Assembly: GCF_031326225.1 (NCBI RefSeq)
Contig: NZ_CP133720.1
Location: forward strand, 2,480,001-2,544,000
From: Undibacterium cyanobacteriorum
Lineage (GTDB): Bacteria; Pseudomonadota; Gammaproteobacteria; Burkholderiales; Burkholderiaceae_D
Length of the DNA: 64,000 nucleotides
Reading direction: 5' to 3'
A program made the translations under genes and the position numbers. Positions 35,342 through 48,154 of this stretch are shown in pieces (positions within the stretch are counted from its first letter, which is position 1; each line of letters opens with the position of its first letter). Below the pieces are notes generated by a model. That model saw only the letters and a program-made list of their open reading frames with translations. It had not been told where the DNA came from and did not search any database.

Positions 35342-35421
35342 TTTCGCCTCTTAGGTTTTTAAGTTTAAATCTTTCTATGCTTCCATCGTACATCGAAGCT
35401 TGCAAATCAAATCTGATGTAG

Positions 35422-36534
35422 TTAGATTTTGGGACAATCGATATAGCCAGTCACTTCGAGATTAAAGCCTGTCATCGACGGCATTTTGCGTGGGTTCGCC
35501 AACAATCGCATCTTGCCAACACCAACATCTCGAAGAATTTGTGCACCGATTCCATAAGTGCGCAAATCTAAACGAGCCGCACGTCCCGCTGGTTTCTTCT
35601 CCGGAGTAGAAAGAGCAGTAAATTGAGCGAACAATTGCTCCGCCGATTCTTCGCAATTGAGCAAGACCATGACCCCACTCGGTGCGCTCTTGATCGTCTC
35701 TAAAGCACTCGCAATATTCCAAGAATGCGTCGTTATTTTCATCTCTAACAGATCTAACATTGATACTGGTTGATGCACGCGTACTAAGGTTTCTGTATCC
35801 GACGAAATCTCTCCGTGTTGAAGAACTAGATGCGCAGAATTACTTGGGAGGTCTCGATAAATGATCGCATCGAATGTTCCGTACAAAGTCTCAACTTGGC
35901 GTTGTCCAACACGTTGAACCATACTCTCATTCTGGCTACGATAACGAATTAGGTCTGCAATCGTACCGATCTTTAGCTTGTGTTGCTCTGCAAACTCCAG
36001 CAGATCTGGCAGGCGAGCCATCGTGCCATCATCCTTCATGATTTCGCAGATGACGGCAGAAGGATTTAAGCCGGCGAGATCAGCCAAATCACACCCGGCT
36101 TCGGTGTGTCCAGCACGCATGAGCACGCCACCTTTTTGTGCCTTCAACGGGAAAATATGACCAGGCTGTACGATATCATCTGCACCTGCGTTTGGGTCAA
36201 CCGCCACCTGAATAGTGCGGGCACGATCTGCAGCAGAAATACCGGTCGTAACACCTTCAGCTGCCTCAATAGAAACGGTAAAATTGGTACCATAGGCAGT
36301 GCCGTTGCGTGAAGCCATCATTGGCAAATTTAACTGATTGCAACGCTCTTCTGTGAGAGTTAGGCAAATCAAACCACGGCCATATTTGGCCATAAAGTTA
36401 ATCGCTTCAGGCGTCACAAATTCGGCCGCGAGTACCAAGTCTCCTTCGTTCTCACGATCTTCTTCATCAACCAATATGACCATGCGACCAGCGCGTAATT
36501 CTTCGACGATTTCTTGTGTGGATGAGATATTCAT
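35422..36534 (-). CDS. ribB: 3,4-dihydroxy-2-butanone-4-phosphate synthase with degenerate GTP cyclohydrolase II-like domain
   Basis: The N-terminal 200 residues are a complete RibB domain: DEEDRENEGDLV, TGISAADRARTI, and RAGHTEAGCDLA with the expected acidic and His residues. The C-terminal 165 residues align with RibA (VHQPVSMLDLLEMK, later LRTYGIGAQILRDVGVGKMRLL), but the three zinc cysteines of the CxxGDxxxSxRCDC motif are all absent. GTP cyclohydrolase II activity is therefore unlikely and a separate ribA is expected elsewhere. Start at the ATG 36534 (MNISST). No FMN riboswitch is seen upstream. Confidence 0.93.
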   Translation of the reverse strand: MNISSTQEIVEELRAGRMVILVDEEDRENEGDLVLAAEFVTPEAINFMAKYGRGLICLTLTEERCNQLNLPMMASRNGTAYGTNFTVSIEAAEGVTTGISAADRARTIQVAVDPNAGADDIVQPGHIFPLKAQKGGVLMRAGHTEAGCDLADLAGLNPSAVICEIMKDDGTMARLPDLLEFAEQHKLKIGTIADLIRYRSQNESMVQRVGQRQVETLYGTFDAIIYRDLPSNSAHLVLQHGEISSDTETLVRVHQPVSMLDLLEMKITTHSWNIASALETIKSAPSGVMVLLNCEESAEQLFAQFTALSTPEKKPAGRAARLDLRTYGIGAQILRDVGVGKMRLLANPRKMPSMTGFNLEVTGYIDCPKI

Positions 36535-36699
36535 TTGAAATTCAACGAAAGTCACAAATGGTGACTATTCGAGTTTATTAGGCAAACAGCTATTTTAATT
36601 GATTTGCGTACACAAGCACTGCTTGATTCTGGTATTTATTTTAGCTGCAGCAATATTACTTGCAATTCTAGCCAAATCGACGGCATTTGAACTACATAG

Positions 36700-36736
36700 C
36701 AAAAAGCCTCAAGTTCGAAGGAACTTGAGGCTTTTC
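36700..36736 (-). terminator. Rho-independent terminator of the rRNA operon
   Basis: A 15- to 16-base stem (36701-36716 with 36721-36735, core GCCTCAAGTTC) and four-base loop, followed on the minus strand by TTTTTGC. It lies 10 bases past the 5S 3' end. Confidence 0.92.
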
Positions 36737-36745
36737 AGGATAAGA

Positions 36746-36860
36746 GCCTGACGATGACCTACTTTCACACTGGTTGCAGCACTATCATCGGCGCAAAGTC
36801 GTTTCACGGTCCTGTTCGGGATGGGAAGGTGTGGGACCAACTTGCTATAGTCATCAGGCA
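36746..36860 (-). rRNA. rrf: 5S ribosomal RNA
   Basis: Minus strand contains the 5S hallmarks: complementary ends GCCTGATGAC and GTCATCGTCAGGC, and the internal CCCATCCCGAACAGG region. Length near 114 bases. It is the last gene of the rRNA operon, about 175 bases after the 23S. Confidence 0.95.
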
Positions 36861-37035
36861 TAACTTGTTGATTTGCTGTGGTTCACGTTGACTTGTGAAT
36901 CGCAACAAATCCAATTGGGAAGAAGTATGTCAGGTTTTGGTCTGACAGTAATTCATAATCGGTTGTGATTGACCAAACTTATTTGGCAAACACTTTGTAA
37001 TACTTGTCTATTGTCTATAACTGACCAAAGTTATA

Positions 37036-39904
<2,869 letters not shown>

Positions 39905-40266
39905 CTATAACTTTGATCTCTATTCCTAGAGCCGTTATAGTTCTTTACTACTATATGAGTATTACTTTAGCGTTGCCGTAGCTCAAGTGAGTTTTATTCT
40001 TCGCCAATTGCTTGACGACGACTTGGATCACTTTTACTACTTTGTTTGTTCGATACAATCACAACCCTTCCATAAATTTGTTCACGATGTCTCATGAACT
40101 CCTCTACGAAATAAATTTTGATTATTTCTTACTTTACTTCTTCTCAATTGTTAAAGAACGGTACTACTTTATTACTTTGCTTTCGCTTTGAAAGAACAAA
40201 TCTCAATAGCGCTCGCGCTACTCACATTTGTTATTTCGATCTTACGATCTCGGCATTTCTGCGATT
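39905..40266. other. tRNA-Ile to 23S spacer
   Basis: About 360 bases of AT-rich internal transcribed spacer. It contains a boxA antitermination site (40142-40159). It should include the 5' strand of the 23S processing stalk. No gene is seen. Confidence 0.6.
40142..40159 (-). promoter_or_regulatory. boxA antitermination site in the 16S-23S spacer
   Basis: The minus strand reads TTCTTTAACAATTGAGA, matching the rRNA boxA consensus (CTTTAACA core) to which NusB/NusE bind. A second copy lies in the leader. Confidence 0.8.
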
Positions 40267-40343
40267 TGGTAGGGCTGGTTGGGCTCGAACCAACGACCCC
40301 CGCGTTATCAACACGGTGCTCTAACCAGCTGAGCTACAGCCCC
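40267..40343 (-). tRNA. tRNA-Ile (GAT)
   Basis: A 77-base cloverleaf with acceptor GGGGCTG/CAGCCCT, T-arm GGTTCGAGCC and anticodon loop TTGATAA (anticodon GAT); CCA is encoded. It is downstream of tRNA-Ala and upstream of 23S on the minus strand. Confidence 0.96.
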
Positions 40344-40349
40344 AGTCAT

Positions 40350-40425
40350 TGGTGGAGGTTACCGGGCTCGAACCGATCACCCCCTGCTTGCAAAGCAGGT
40401 GCTCTACCAGATGAGCTAAACCCCC
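40350..40425 (-). tRNA. tRNA-Ala (TGC)
   Basis: A 76-base cloverleaf with acceptor GGGGGTT/AACCTCC, anticodon loop TTTGCAA (anticodon TGC) and encoded CCA. It comes directly after the 16S, six bases before tRNA-Ile, which is the reverse of the usual Ile-Ala order. Confidence 0.96.
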
Positions 40426-40548
40426 ATTCGTATTACTACTTAACCGGGCAAATCTCGAACCATTCACTGATCTCATCTCAGCAAACAGTACTGCGTTCTT
40501 TTACATTAACAGTCAATAAGTGTGGACACTTAACATTCAAGCGCACTC

Positions 40549-42088
<1,540 letters not shown>

Positions 42089-42280
42089 AATCTCTGTTTT
42101 TAGCATTTCTGCTTCCGTCGTTAGACGGTGTCGCTCACTCAAAATACTGACAGTTCGATTTCTATTTCTAGAAACCGTCTTGCTTTGTTATTTCTTGTGA
42201 ACATTTGATATATTTTAAGTTTCCTAACTACCGAAGTAGCTAGTCGCCATCACTATCAAGTGCCCACATTTATTGACTGT

Positions 42281-42296
42281 TAATTGTTAAAGATCT
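42281..42296 (-). promoter_or_regulatory. boxA antitermination site in the rRNA leader
   Basis: The minus strand reads AGATCTTTAACAATTA, with the CTTTAACA core, about 190 bases before the 16S 5' end. Confidence 0.8.
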
Positions 42297-42546
42297 GGCC
42301 TGCTACGCTCACTATTTAATCTTTCGACTTCAGTTTTTGCGTTTTGCTTCGAATCGTTTTGTTCGTCAGCAGCAGAGAAATGAGATTATGCAGCCTTTCC
42401 AACTTCTCGTCAACCCCCTCGTTTGAACTTTCTGAACTTCTTTCAAACTTGATTTCGATTTCTTTCATTTACAGCAATCGAAATACTTTGGAAAATTGAC
42501 TGGCTTGCCACTCTTTTTTCTTGCTTCACATTTCTGCGGGAGCCGA

Positions 42547-42576
42547 ACTATAGCAAGAAATGATGCAGCTCGGCAA
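42547..42576 (-). promoter_or_regulatory. rRNA operon promoter
   Basis: On the minus strand TTGCCG (-35, 42571-42576), 18 bases, and TATAGT (-10, 42547-42552). A GC-rich discriminator (TCGGCTCCCGC) follows, as expected for a ppGpp-controlled stable-RNA promoter, and the sequence upstream is an AT-rich UP-element-like stretch. Confidence 0.75.
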
Positions 42577-42681
42577 GTATTATCTAAATCATTTAGTTTA
42601 AATTTTGCGAATGATACTCAACCATAAAACTAACTGCACATCCAAAGCCAAAGTAGATTCACCGATGATACAAACGAAAAC

Positions 42682-42712
42682 GCCCAGCATTCGCCAGGCG
42701 CCTTTTACAAGA
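42682..42712 (-). terminator. Possible weak terminator of nadC
   Basis: An imperfect hairpin (CGCC/GGCG with an inner GC step) just past the nadC stop, followed on the minus strand by GTTTTCG. Weak by sequence. Confidence 0.4.
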
Positions 42713-42724
42713 TCTTGTTAGCCG

Positions 42725-43612
42725 CTATAAGGACGCCACCACTCGCATAGAATAATCGACCGCCTTCACATCCTTCGTCAAAGCCCCAATCGAAATGCGA
42801 TCAACGCCAGTCTCTGCAATAGCCCTTACCGTGCTCCGATCCACCCCACCAGACGCCTCTAACTTTGCACGCCCTCGATTTAGCACAACGGCATCACGCA
42901 TCATTTGCAAATTAAAGTTATCCAATAGAACAGAGACAGCTCCCGCCTCTAAGGCTTCATTCAACTCCTCAAGAGACTCCACCTCGATCTGAACAGTGAC
43001 ACCTTCTCGACCAGAAACAACTTCTTGCGCAGCCAATAATGCAGCACGAATTCCACCAGCCGCTGCAATATGATTTTCCTTGATTAAGATTCCATCATAT
43101 AAAGCCAAACGCTGATTCTCACCACCACCGACACGCACCGCATACTTTTGAGCCAAACGCATACCCGGCAAAGTTTTGCGCGTATCCAAAATCGCAGCCG
43201 ATGTACCACGTATCATATCGACATAGTTTTTTGTCGCAGAGGCAACGGCAGACAACAACTGCAAAAAATTGAGCGCACTTCGCTCAGCAGTCAACAGTGA
43301 TCGAGCAGAACCACGCAATCGACACACAACATCATTCGGTTGCATCACATCACCCTCAACAGCTAGCCACTCAATCACTATTTGCGGATCAACCGCCTTC
43401 ATCACCGCCTCAAACCACGGCACACCGCACAACACCGCCTCTTCACGCACAATCACCCGCGCCTCAACCTGCTTCGACTCAGGCACCAGCAATCCAGTCA
43501 GATCGCACGCCCCCACATCCTCTGCCAATGCAGATTGAACATTGATTCGCAAAGCTGCCTGCAAATCAGCATTCACTATTCCAAATCGACTGTCGAGACT
43601 CACTTCTTGCAT
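42725..43612 (-). CDS. nadC: Nicotinate-nucleotide pyrophosphorylase (quinolinate phosphoribosyltransferase)
   Basis: NadC converts quinolinate and PRPP to nicotinate mononucleotide in NAD synthesis. The 295-residue sequence shows the N-terminal EDVGACDLTG, the active-site block LDTRKTLPGMRLAQKYAVRVGGGENQR-type motif with its Arg, Lys and His positions, IQIEVESLEELNEAL-like strand, and ASGGVDRSTVRAIAETGVDRISIG near the end. It follows nadA after 12 bases; the two form an operon. Confidence 0.97.
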   Translation of the reverse strand: MQEVSLDSRFGIVNADLQAALRINVQSALAEDVGACDLTGLLVPESKQVEARVIVREEAVLCGVPWFEAVMKAVDPQIVIEWLAVEGDVMQPNDVVCRLRGSARSLLTAERSALNFLQLLSAVASATKNYVDMIRGTSAAILDTRKTLPGMRLAQKYAVRVGGGENQRLALYDGILIKENHIAAAGGIRAALLAAQEVVSGREGVTVQIEVESLEELNEALEAGAVSVLLDNFNLQMMRDAVVLNRGRAKLEASGGVDRSTVRAIAETGVDRISIGALTKDVKAVDYSMRVVASL

Positions 43613-43624
43613 ATCAATACCCTT

Positions 43625-44764
43625 TTAAGCAGGACCAATTCCAGAAAATAAGGCTCCGTCTTTCGCCAAATCACCACTGGCTTGCACACGCCTATTTTTT
43701 GCCGCAGCAAAATCAAGCATCCGATCAATTGCAATTTTCGCCTTCGTTGCAGTTTCGGAGTCCACTTGAATTTGATTTTCACCAGTCTCCAGAACTTGCA
43801 ACAAATTCCGCAAACCATTCATTGCCATCCAAGGACAATGAGCACAACTCTTGCAAGTAGCACTGTTACCGGCCGTTGGTGCAACGATAAATTGCTTGTT
43901 TGGCGCAGCCAACTGCATCTTATGCAAAATGCCGTTATCCGTAGCAACAATAAATTGCGTTGCATCCAACTCGACTGCGGCCTTAATCAATTGCGAAGTT
44001 GATCCCACCACGTCCGCCAACGCAACCACCCCTGCAGGAGATTCGGGATGCACCAAGACTTTCGCGAGGGGATACTGCTCTTTCAAGACCTCGAGCTCAA
44101 CACCCTTGAACTCATCATGCACCAAACAGGATCCCTGCCACAACAACATGTCCGCACCGGTTTGCTTCTGAATATAACTACCAAGATGCTTGTCTGGTGC
44201 CCATAAAATCTTCTTACCTTGTGCATGCAACTCAGCGACAATATCCAACCCTACACTAGAGGTCACCATCCAATCAGCACGCGCCTTGACTGCTGCGCTG
44301 GTATTGGCATAAACAACCACTGTGCGATCAGGATGGGAGTCGCAAAATGCAGCAAATTCCTCAGCATCACAACCAAGATCAAGAGAACATGTTGCGTCGA
44401 GATCTGGCATCAAAATCGTTTTCTCGGGGCTTAAAATTTTCGCAGTTTCACCCATGAACTTGACACCAGACACAACCAGCGTTTTCGCCTCATGATCACG
44501 ACCGAAACGAGCCATCTCAAGCGAATCAGAAACACAACCACCAGTCTCTTCCGCTAGGTCCTGCAAATCTGAATCAACATAATAATGCGCAACAAGCACC
44601 GCATTTTTTTCCTTCAGCAAGCGCCTAATTTTCTCTTTTAGCTCACGCTTTTCATCCTGCGACGGCGCATCAGGAACGCGAGCCCAAGCCGAAGCAACAC
44701 AACTACTTCCAGCTTCCATCAACGGACGTTCAAATTCAATTACTTTGGTCGCTTCCATTCTCAT
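43625..44764 (-). CDS. nadA: Quinolinate synthase A
   Basis: NadA condenses iminoaspartate with dihydroxyacetone phosphate using a [4Fe-4S] cluster. The sequence contains VLVAHYYVDSDLQDLAEETGG, the three cluster cysteines spread as in the family (one near the start in CVSDS/ATCSLDLGC regions and the last in CKSCAHCPWMAMN), and a VHPESPAGVV block. 379 residues. nadB is not in the window. Confidence 0.96.
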   Translation of the reverse strand: MRMEATKVIEFERPLMEAGSSCVASAWARVPDAPSQDEKRELKEKIRRLLKEKNAVLVAHYYVDSDLQDLAEETGGCVSDSLEMARFGRDHEAKTLVVSGVKFMGETAKILSPEKTILMPDLDATCSLDLGCDAEEFAAFCDSHPDRTVVVYANTSAAVKARADWMVTSSVGLDIVAELHAQGKKILWAPDKHLGSYIQKQTGADMLLWQGSCLVHDEFKGVELEVLKEQYPLAKVLVHPESPAGVVALADVVGSTSQLIKAAVELDATQFIVATDNGILHKMQLAAPNKQFIVAPTAGNSATCKSCAHCPWMAMNGLRNLLQVLETGENQIQVDSETATKAKIAIDRMLDFAAAKNRRVQASGDLAKDGALFSGIGPA

Positions 44765-44807
44765 TCAACCCGATAAAAAACATTAGTTTAGCAAGTTACG
44801 AAAAACA

Positions 44808-44847
44808 AAATAAAAAAACCCGCGCTTCAGACCGAAGGGCGGGTTTT
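44808..44847 (-). terminator. Rho-independent terminator after tRNA-Leu
   Basis: AAAACCCGC/GCGGGTTTT with an inner CTTC/GAAG stem and five-base loop; on the minus strand it is followed by TTTTTTTATTTTG. It lies 14 bases past the tRNA-Leu 3' end and 45 bases before nadA. Confidence 0.88.
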
Positions 44848-44860
44848 AACTTTATATGAA

Positions 44861-44953
44861 TGGTGCCCGAGGCCGGAATTGAACCGGCACGCCCCTTTTA
44901 CGGAAAGCGGCGGATTTTAAGTCCGATGTGTCTACCAGTTTCACCACTCGGGC
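44861..44953 (-). tRNA. tRNA-Leu (TAA)
   Basis: Class II tRNA with a long variable arm, acceptor GCCCGAG/CTCGGGC, anticodon loop CTTAAAA (anticodon TAA) and encoded CCA. It is downstream of tRNA-Cys on the minus strand. Confidence 0.95.
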
Positions 44954-45008
44954 ACTCAACTTACGGCCGATCAAAGATCAGCAACATTCACTACGTCTTA
45001 CGACAAAT

Positions 45009-45082
45009 TGGAGGCGGGGGTCGGGATCGAACCGGCGTCTACGGCTTTGCAGGCCGCTGCATAACCACTTTGCTACCCCGCC
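45009..45082 (-). tRNA. tRNA-Cys (GCA)
   Basis: A 74-base cloverleaf with acceptor GGCGGGG/CCCCGCC, anticodon loop CTGCAAA (anticodon GCA) and encoded CCA. It lies between the terminator after the Gly cluster and tRNA-Leu. Confidence 0.95.
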
Positions 45083-45114
45083 ATAAGCAAGCTCACGCTT
45101 GACTTACAACTCTG

Positions 45115-45141
45115 AACAAAAAAGGGAAGCTTGGCTTCCCC
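45115..45141 (-). terminator. Rho-independent terminator of the tRNA-Gly cluster
   Basis: GGGAAGC (45124-45130) pairs with GCTTCCC (45134-45140), three-base loop; on the minus strand TTTTTTG follows. It separates the three tRNA-Gly genes from tRNA-Cys, which starts only about 35 bases further on. Confidence 0.85.
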
Positions 45142-45150
45142 TCTGCATTC

Positions 45151-45226
45151 TGGAGCGGGAAAAGAGTCTCGAACTCTCGACCTCAACCTTGGCAAGGTTG
45201 CGCTCTACCAACTGAGCTATTCCCGC
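45151..45226 (-). tRNA. tRNA-Gly (GCC), copy 3 in transcript order
   Basis: A 76-base cloverleaf, acceptor GCGGGAA/TTCCCGC, anticodon loop TTGCCAA (anticodon GCC), encoded CCA. Sequence identical to the other two copies. Confidence 0.95.
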
Positions 45227-45271
45227 ATTTTTACCGCTTCGCACTGCAATTAAATCAGCACTTTAAATTCT

Positions 45272-45347
45272 TGGAGCGGGAAAAGAGTCTCGAACTCTCG
45301 ACCTCAACCTTGGCAAGGTTGCGCTCTACCAACTGAGCTATTCCCGC
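45272..45347 (-). tRNA. tRNA-Gly (GCC), copy 2 in transcript order
   Basis: Identical to the flanking copies; anticodon GCC. The 45-base spacers on both sides are nearly identical too. Confidence 0.95.
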
Positions 45348-45392
45348 ATTTTTACTACTTCGCACTGCAATCAAATCAGCGCTTTAAATTCT

Positions 45393-45468
45393 TGGAGCGG
45401 GAAAAGAGTCTCGAACTCTCGACCTCAACCTTGGCAAGGTTGCGCTCTACCAACTGAGCTATTCCCGC
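45393..45468 (-). tRNA. tRNA-Gly (GCC), copy 1 in transcript order
   Basis: Identical to the other two copies; anticodon GCC. It is the first gene after the promoter at 45486-45513. Confidence 0.95.
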
Positions 45469-45485
45469 GTCGACAACAGGCGCAC

Positions 45486-45513
45486 ATTATATAGCACCCA
45501 CAAAAGTTGTCAA
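45486..45513 (-). promoter_or_regulatory. Consensus sigma-70 promoter of the tRNA-Gly cluster
   Basis: On the minus strand TTGACA (45508-45513), 16 bases, TATAAT (45486-45491): both hexamers perfect. Start of transcription near 45479, about 11 bases before the first tRNA. A TTGTCAA/TTGACAA inverted repeat overlaps the -35 box. Confidence 0.85.
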
Positions 45514-45525
45514 GATTATTGACAA

Positions 45526-46104
45526 TCAGTTTTCAGATTTTTCCTTAATCAATGGCCAAGCACGACGCAAATAGTAAAACATAGACCAAACGGTTAAAAC
45601 CGCAGCAACTAAAATCAAGACTCGCCCAATAATTTCGGTGTGGATCAGCCCAAATAAATCACCATAGAACAACAGCATAGGAATCGCCACCATTTGTGCA
45701 GCCGTTTTTATCTTGCCGAGTGAACTTACCGCCACTGACTTCGATGCACCAATCTGAGCCATCCATTCGCGCAATGCTGAAATCGTGATTTCACGACCGA
45801 TAATAATAAAAGCGATAACAGCATTTACGCGATCCCACTGCACCAAAACGAGTAGAGCACCCGCGACCATCAACTTATCTGCGACGGGATCCAAGAAGGC
45901 GCCAAAGGCCGAAGTCTGATTCCAGCGCCGCGCTAAGAAGCCATCGAACCAATCCGTTACTGCGGCGATGACGAAGACGGCCGTCGCGGCAATATTCTTT
46001 TCAGTTGGAGCAAGGAAATGATCTGGCACGTAAAAAACGCCCACCACCAAAGGAATAAGCGCTACACGAAGCCACGTTAACAAAATGGGGAAATTGAAAG
46101 GCAT
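45526..46104 (-). CDS. pgsA: CDP-diacylglycerol--glycerol-3-phosphate 3-phosphatidyltransferase
   Basis: PgsA makes phosphatidylglycerol phosphate, the committed step to phosphatidylglycerol. The 192-residue membrane protein has the CDP-alcohol phosphotransferase motif in DWFDGFLARRWNQTSAFGAF with the following DPVADK, and four to five further hydrophobic segments. It is downstream of uvrC by about 120 bases, a common pairing, and just upstream of the tRNA-Gly promoter. Confidence 0.96.
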   Translation of the reverse strand: MPFNFPILLTWLRVALIPLVVGVFYVPDHFLAPTEKNIAATAVFVIAAVTDWFDGFLARRWNQTSAFGAFLDPVADKLMVAGALLVLVQWDRVNAVIAFIIIGREITISALREWMAQIGASKSVAVSSLGKIKTAAQMVAIPMLLFYGDLFGLIHTEIIGRVLILVAAVLTVWSMFYYLRRAWPLIKEKSEN

Positions 46105-46225
46105 TTTTTTCTGTTTTTAAGCACTATAACCAGCATTATATTTTGCCCTGCAAATAGAGGCAGTATTTTTTTGCATGCAAAACCATTTCACAACATTACA
46201 AAAATCTAAGCCCAGTACCAATCAT

Positions 46226-48154
46226 TCAGCGCAATCTTTGGTAGATTTCTTCCGCAAGCGCTCTGGAGATCCCATCGACCGTCATTAAATCTTCAACACT
46301 GGCCTCTTCAACCCCTTTTAAACCACCAAAACGGGTAAGCAAGCGTTGGCGCCGCTTAGGGCCAATACCATCAATTTCTTCTAGGCGCGAAGTTTGCCTT
46401 GCCTTCGCACGCTTTGCGCGCATTCCGGTGATGGCAAAGCGATGTGCCTCATCACGAATTTGCGCAATAAGCATCAGCGCAGCCGACTCTTTGCCGAGCT
46501 CTTTGGGTTCGCGCCCATCGACGAATACCAATGTTTCCAAGCCAACCCTGCGCCCCTCCCCCTTAGCAACGCCAACGATGAGACTCAAATCTAGTCCATA
46601 TTCGACAAACACTTGCCGTGCAATTTCGACTTGACCTTTACCTCCATCGATCAAAACGACGTGTGGCATCTTACGTCTCGCATCAGGCTCTTTGCCTTCC
46701 TCCAATGTCTCGGACTGATCTAGCTTCAACGAAAAATGCTCAAACCTCCGCTGCAGAACTTGTTTCATCGCAGCATAATCATCACCACCAACAATATCCT
46801 TGATATTAAACCGACGATACTGTGCAGACTGCATCGCATGGTTCTCGTAAACAACACAAGACGCTTGCGTTGCCTCCCCTTGCGTATGACTGATATCAAA
46901 ACACTCGATCCGCAACTCGTCCAGTTTTTCAACTTCAAGATCAAGCACATCGACTAATGCTCTTGTGCGCATCTGTTGCGCACCTTGTTCGGAAAGTGCG
47001 CGAGCCAAGGCAAGGTGCGCGCCCTTTACTGCCATCTCCAACCACGCCCGCTTTTGTTCTTGAGGTTGGTAAATGCAATAAATCTTGTGACCGCATTGCT
47101 CCATTATGGCGAGCATCAACTCGGGCGCATCAAGTTCGACGTTGAGCACCAACTGTGATGGAATGTACTGATCAGCATAGTGCTGAGCCAAAAATGCTTC
47201 CATCACTTCAGCCTCAATCTCCCCACCAATTGAGCCATGTGCTGCGTCAAAAATATTAGGGAAGTATGAGCGATCTCCTAAGTGCCGCCCACCACGCACC
47301 ATTGCCAAATTGACGCAGGCGCGCCCACCTTCAACCACAACTGCAATAATGTCGAGATCTGCATCACCGCTAGTCTCCATGCCTTGCTGATGGAGTACTT
47401 TCGACAAAGCTGCCATCTGATTTCGCACCATTGCAGCGTTTTCGAATTCTAAACGCGCTGAGTAATCATACATTTTGATCTCAAGATTTTTTAAAATCTC
47501 ACTCTGCTTTCCTCGCAAGAATTGCTCTGCATTCTCGATATCTGCTAGATAGGCATCCGAATCGATTTTTCCTACGCAAGGCGCGCTGCATCGATTGATT
47601 TGATGCAGAAGGCAGGGCCTTGTGCGATTTTGAAAAACACTATCTTCACAAGTCCTCAACAGAAAAATCTTCTGCAACAATTGCATTGACTCTTTCACAG
47701 CCCAAGATGAAGGGAAAGGTCCGAAATATCGATGTCTCTTATCAACGGCGCCGCGGTAGTACATCATACGTGGGGTCGCTTCATTGCTTATTTTCAGATA
47801 TGGATATGACTTATCATCGCGAAACAGAATGTTATAGCGAGGCTTCAGAGCCTTGATGAGGTTATTCTCAAGAATGAGTGCTTCCGCTTCGCTGCGAGTA
47901 ACAGTAGTCTCCATACGATCAATACGCTCGACCATCATGGCAATACGCGGGCTACTCAAGTTTTTGAGGAAATAACTCGAAACACGTTTTTTTAGATCAC
48001 GCGCCTTACCAACATAAAGTACCTGTCCATTCACATCGAAATAGCGATAAACCCCTGGCAAGTGCGGCAACTGCGAAACATGCTCGAGCAATTTTGAACG
48101 AGAATCAGATACATCTGACGCACTTTCTATTTTTTTCGCCATTTCATTTTTCAT
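46226..48154 (-). CDS. uvrC: Excinuclease ABC subunit C
   Basis: UvrC makes the dual incisions in nucleotide excision repair. It has the GIY-YIG domain (LPGVYRYFD...VLYVGKARDLKKRVSSYF), the UvrB-binding UVR region (about 210-245), the RNase H-like domain with IECFDISHTQGEATQASCVV and HVVLIDGGKGQ, and a C-terminal double helix-hairpin-helix (DGIGPKRRQRLL; VDGISRALAEEIY). 642 residues. The start overlaps the end of acpS; the ATG at 48142 is an alternative. Confidence 0.97.
   Translation of the reverse strand: MKNEMAKKIESASDVSDSRSKLLEHVSQLPHLPGVYRYFDVNGQVLYVGKARDLKKRVSSYFLKNLSSPRIAMMVERIDRMETTVTRSEAEALILENNLIKALKPRYNILFRDDKSYPYLKISNEATPRMMYYRGAVDKRHRYFGPFPSSWAVKESMQLLQKIFLLRTCEDSVFQNRTRPCLLHQINRCSAPCVGKIDSDAYLADIENAEQFLRGKQSEILKNLEIKMYDYSARLEFENAAMVRNQMAALSKVLHQQGMETSGDADLDIIAVVVEGGRACVNLAMVRGGRHLGDRSYFPNIFDAAHGSIGGEIEAEVMEAFLAQHYADQYIPSQLVLNVELDAPELMLAIMEQCGHKIYCIYQPQEQKRAWLEMAVKGAHLALARALSEQGAQQMRTRALVDVLDLEVEKLDELRIECFDISHTQGEATQASCVVYENHAMQSAQYRRFNIKDIVGGDDYAAMKQVLQRRFEHFSLKLDQSETLEEGKEPDARRKMPHVVLIDGGKGQVEIARQVFVEYGLDLSLIVGVAKGEGRRVGLETLVFVDGREPKELGKESAALMLIAQIRDEAHRFAITGMRAKRAKARQTSRLEEIDGIGPKRRQRLLTRFGGLKGVEEASVEDLMTVDGISRALAEEIYQRLR

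Larger units (their letters stand above)
42089..42724. other. rRNA operon leader and promoter region
   Basis: About 635 bases without a protein gene, AT-rich. From right to left it holds the nadC 3' hairpin, the rRNA promoter (42547-42576), the leader with boxA (42281-42296), and the 16S processing-stem strand. Confidence 0.7.
45151..45468. repeat. 121-base tandem repeat carrying the three tRNA-Gly genes
   Basis: The three 76-base tRNA genes are identical and spaced exactly 121 bases apart. The two 45-base spacers differ at only a few positions, so the unit was duplicated as tRNA plus spacer. Confidence 0.9.

Noticed and set aside
36535..36700. Possible FMN riboswitch upstream of ribB.
   Set aside because: None of the conserved FMN-element boxes is readable between the ribB start and the rRNA terminator.
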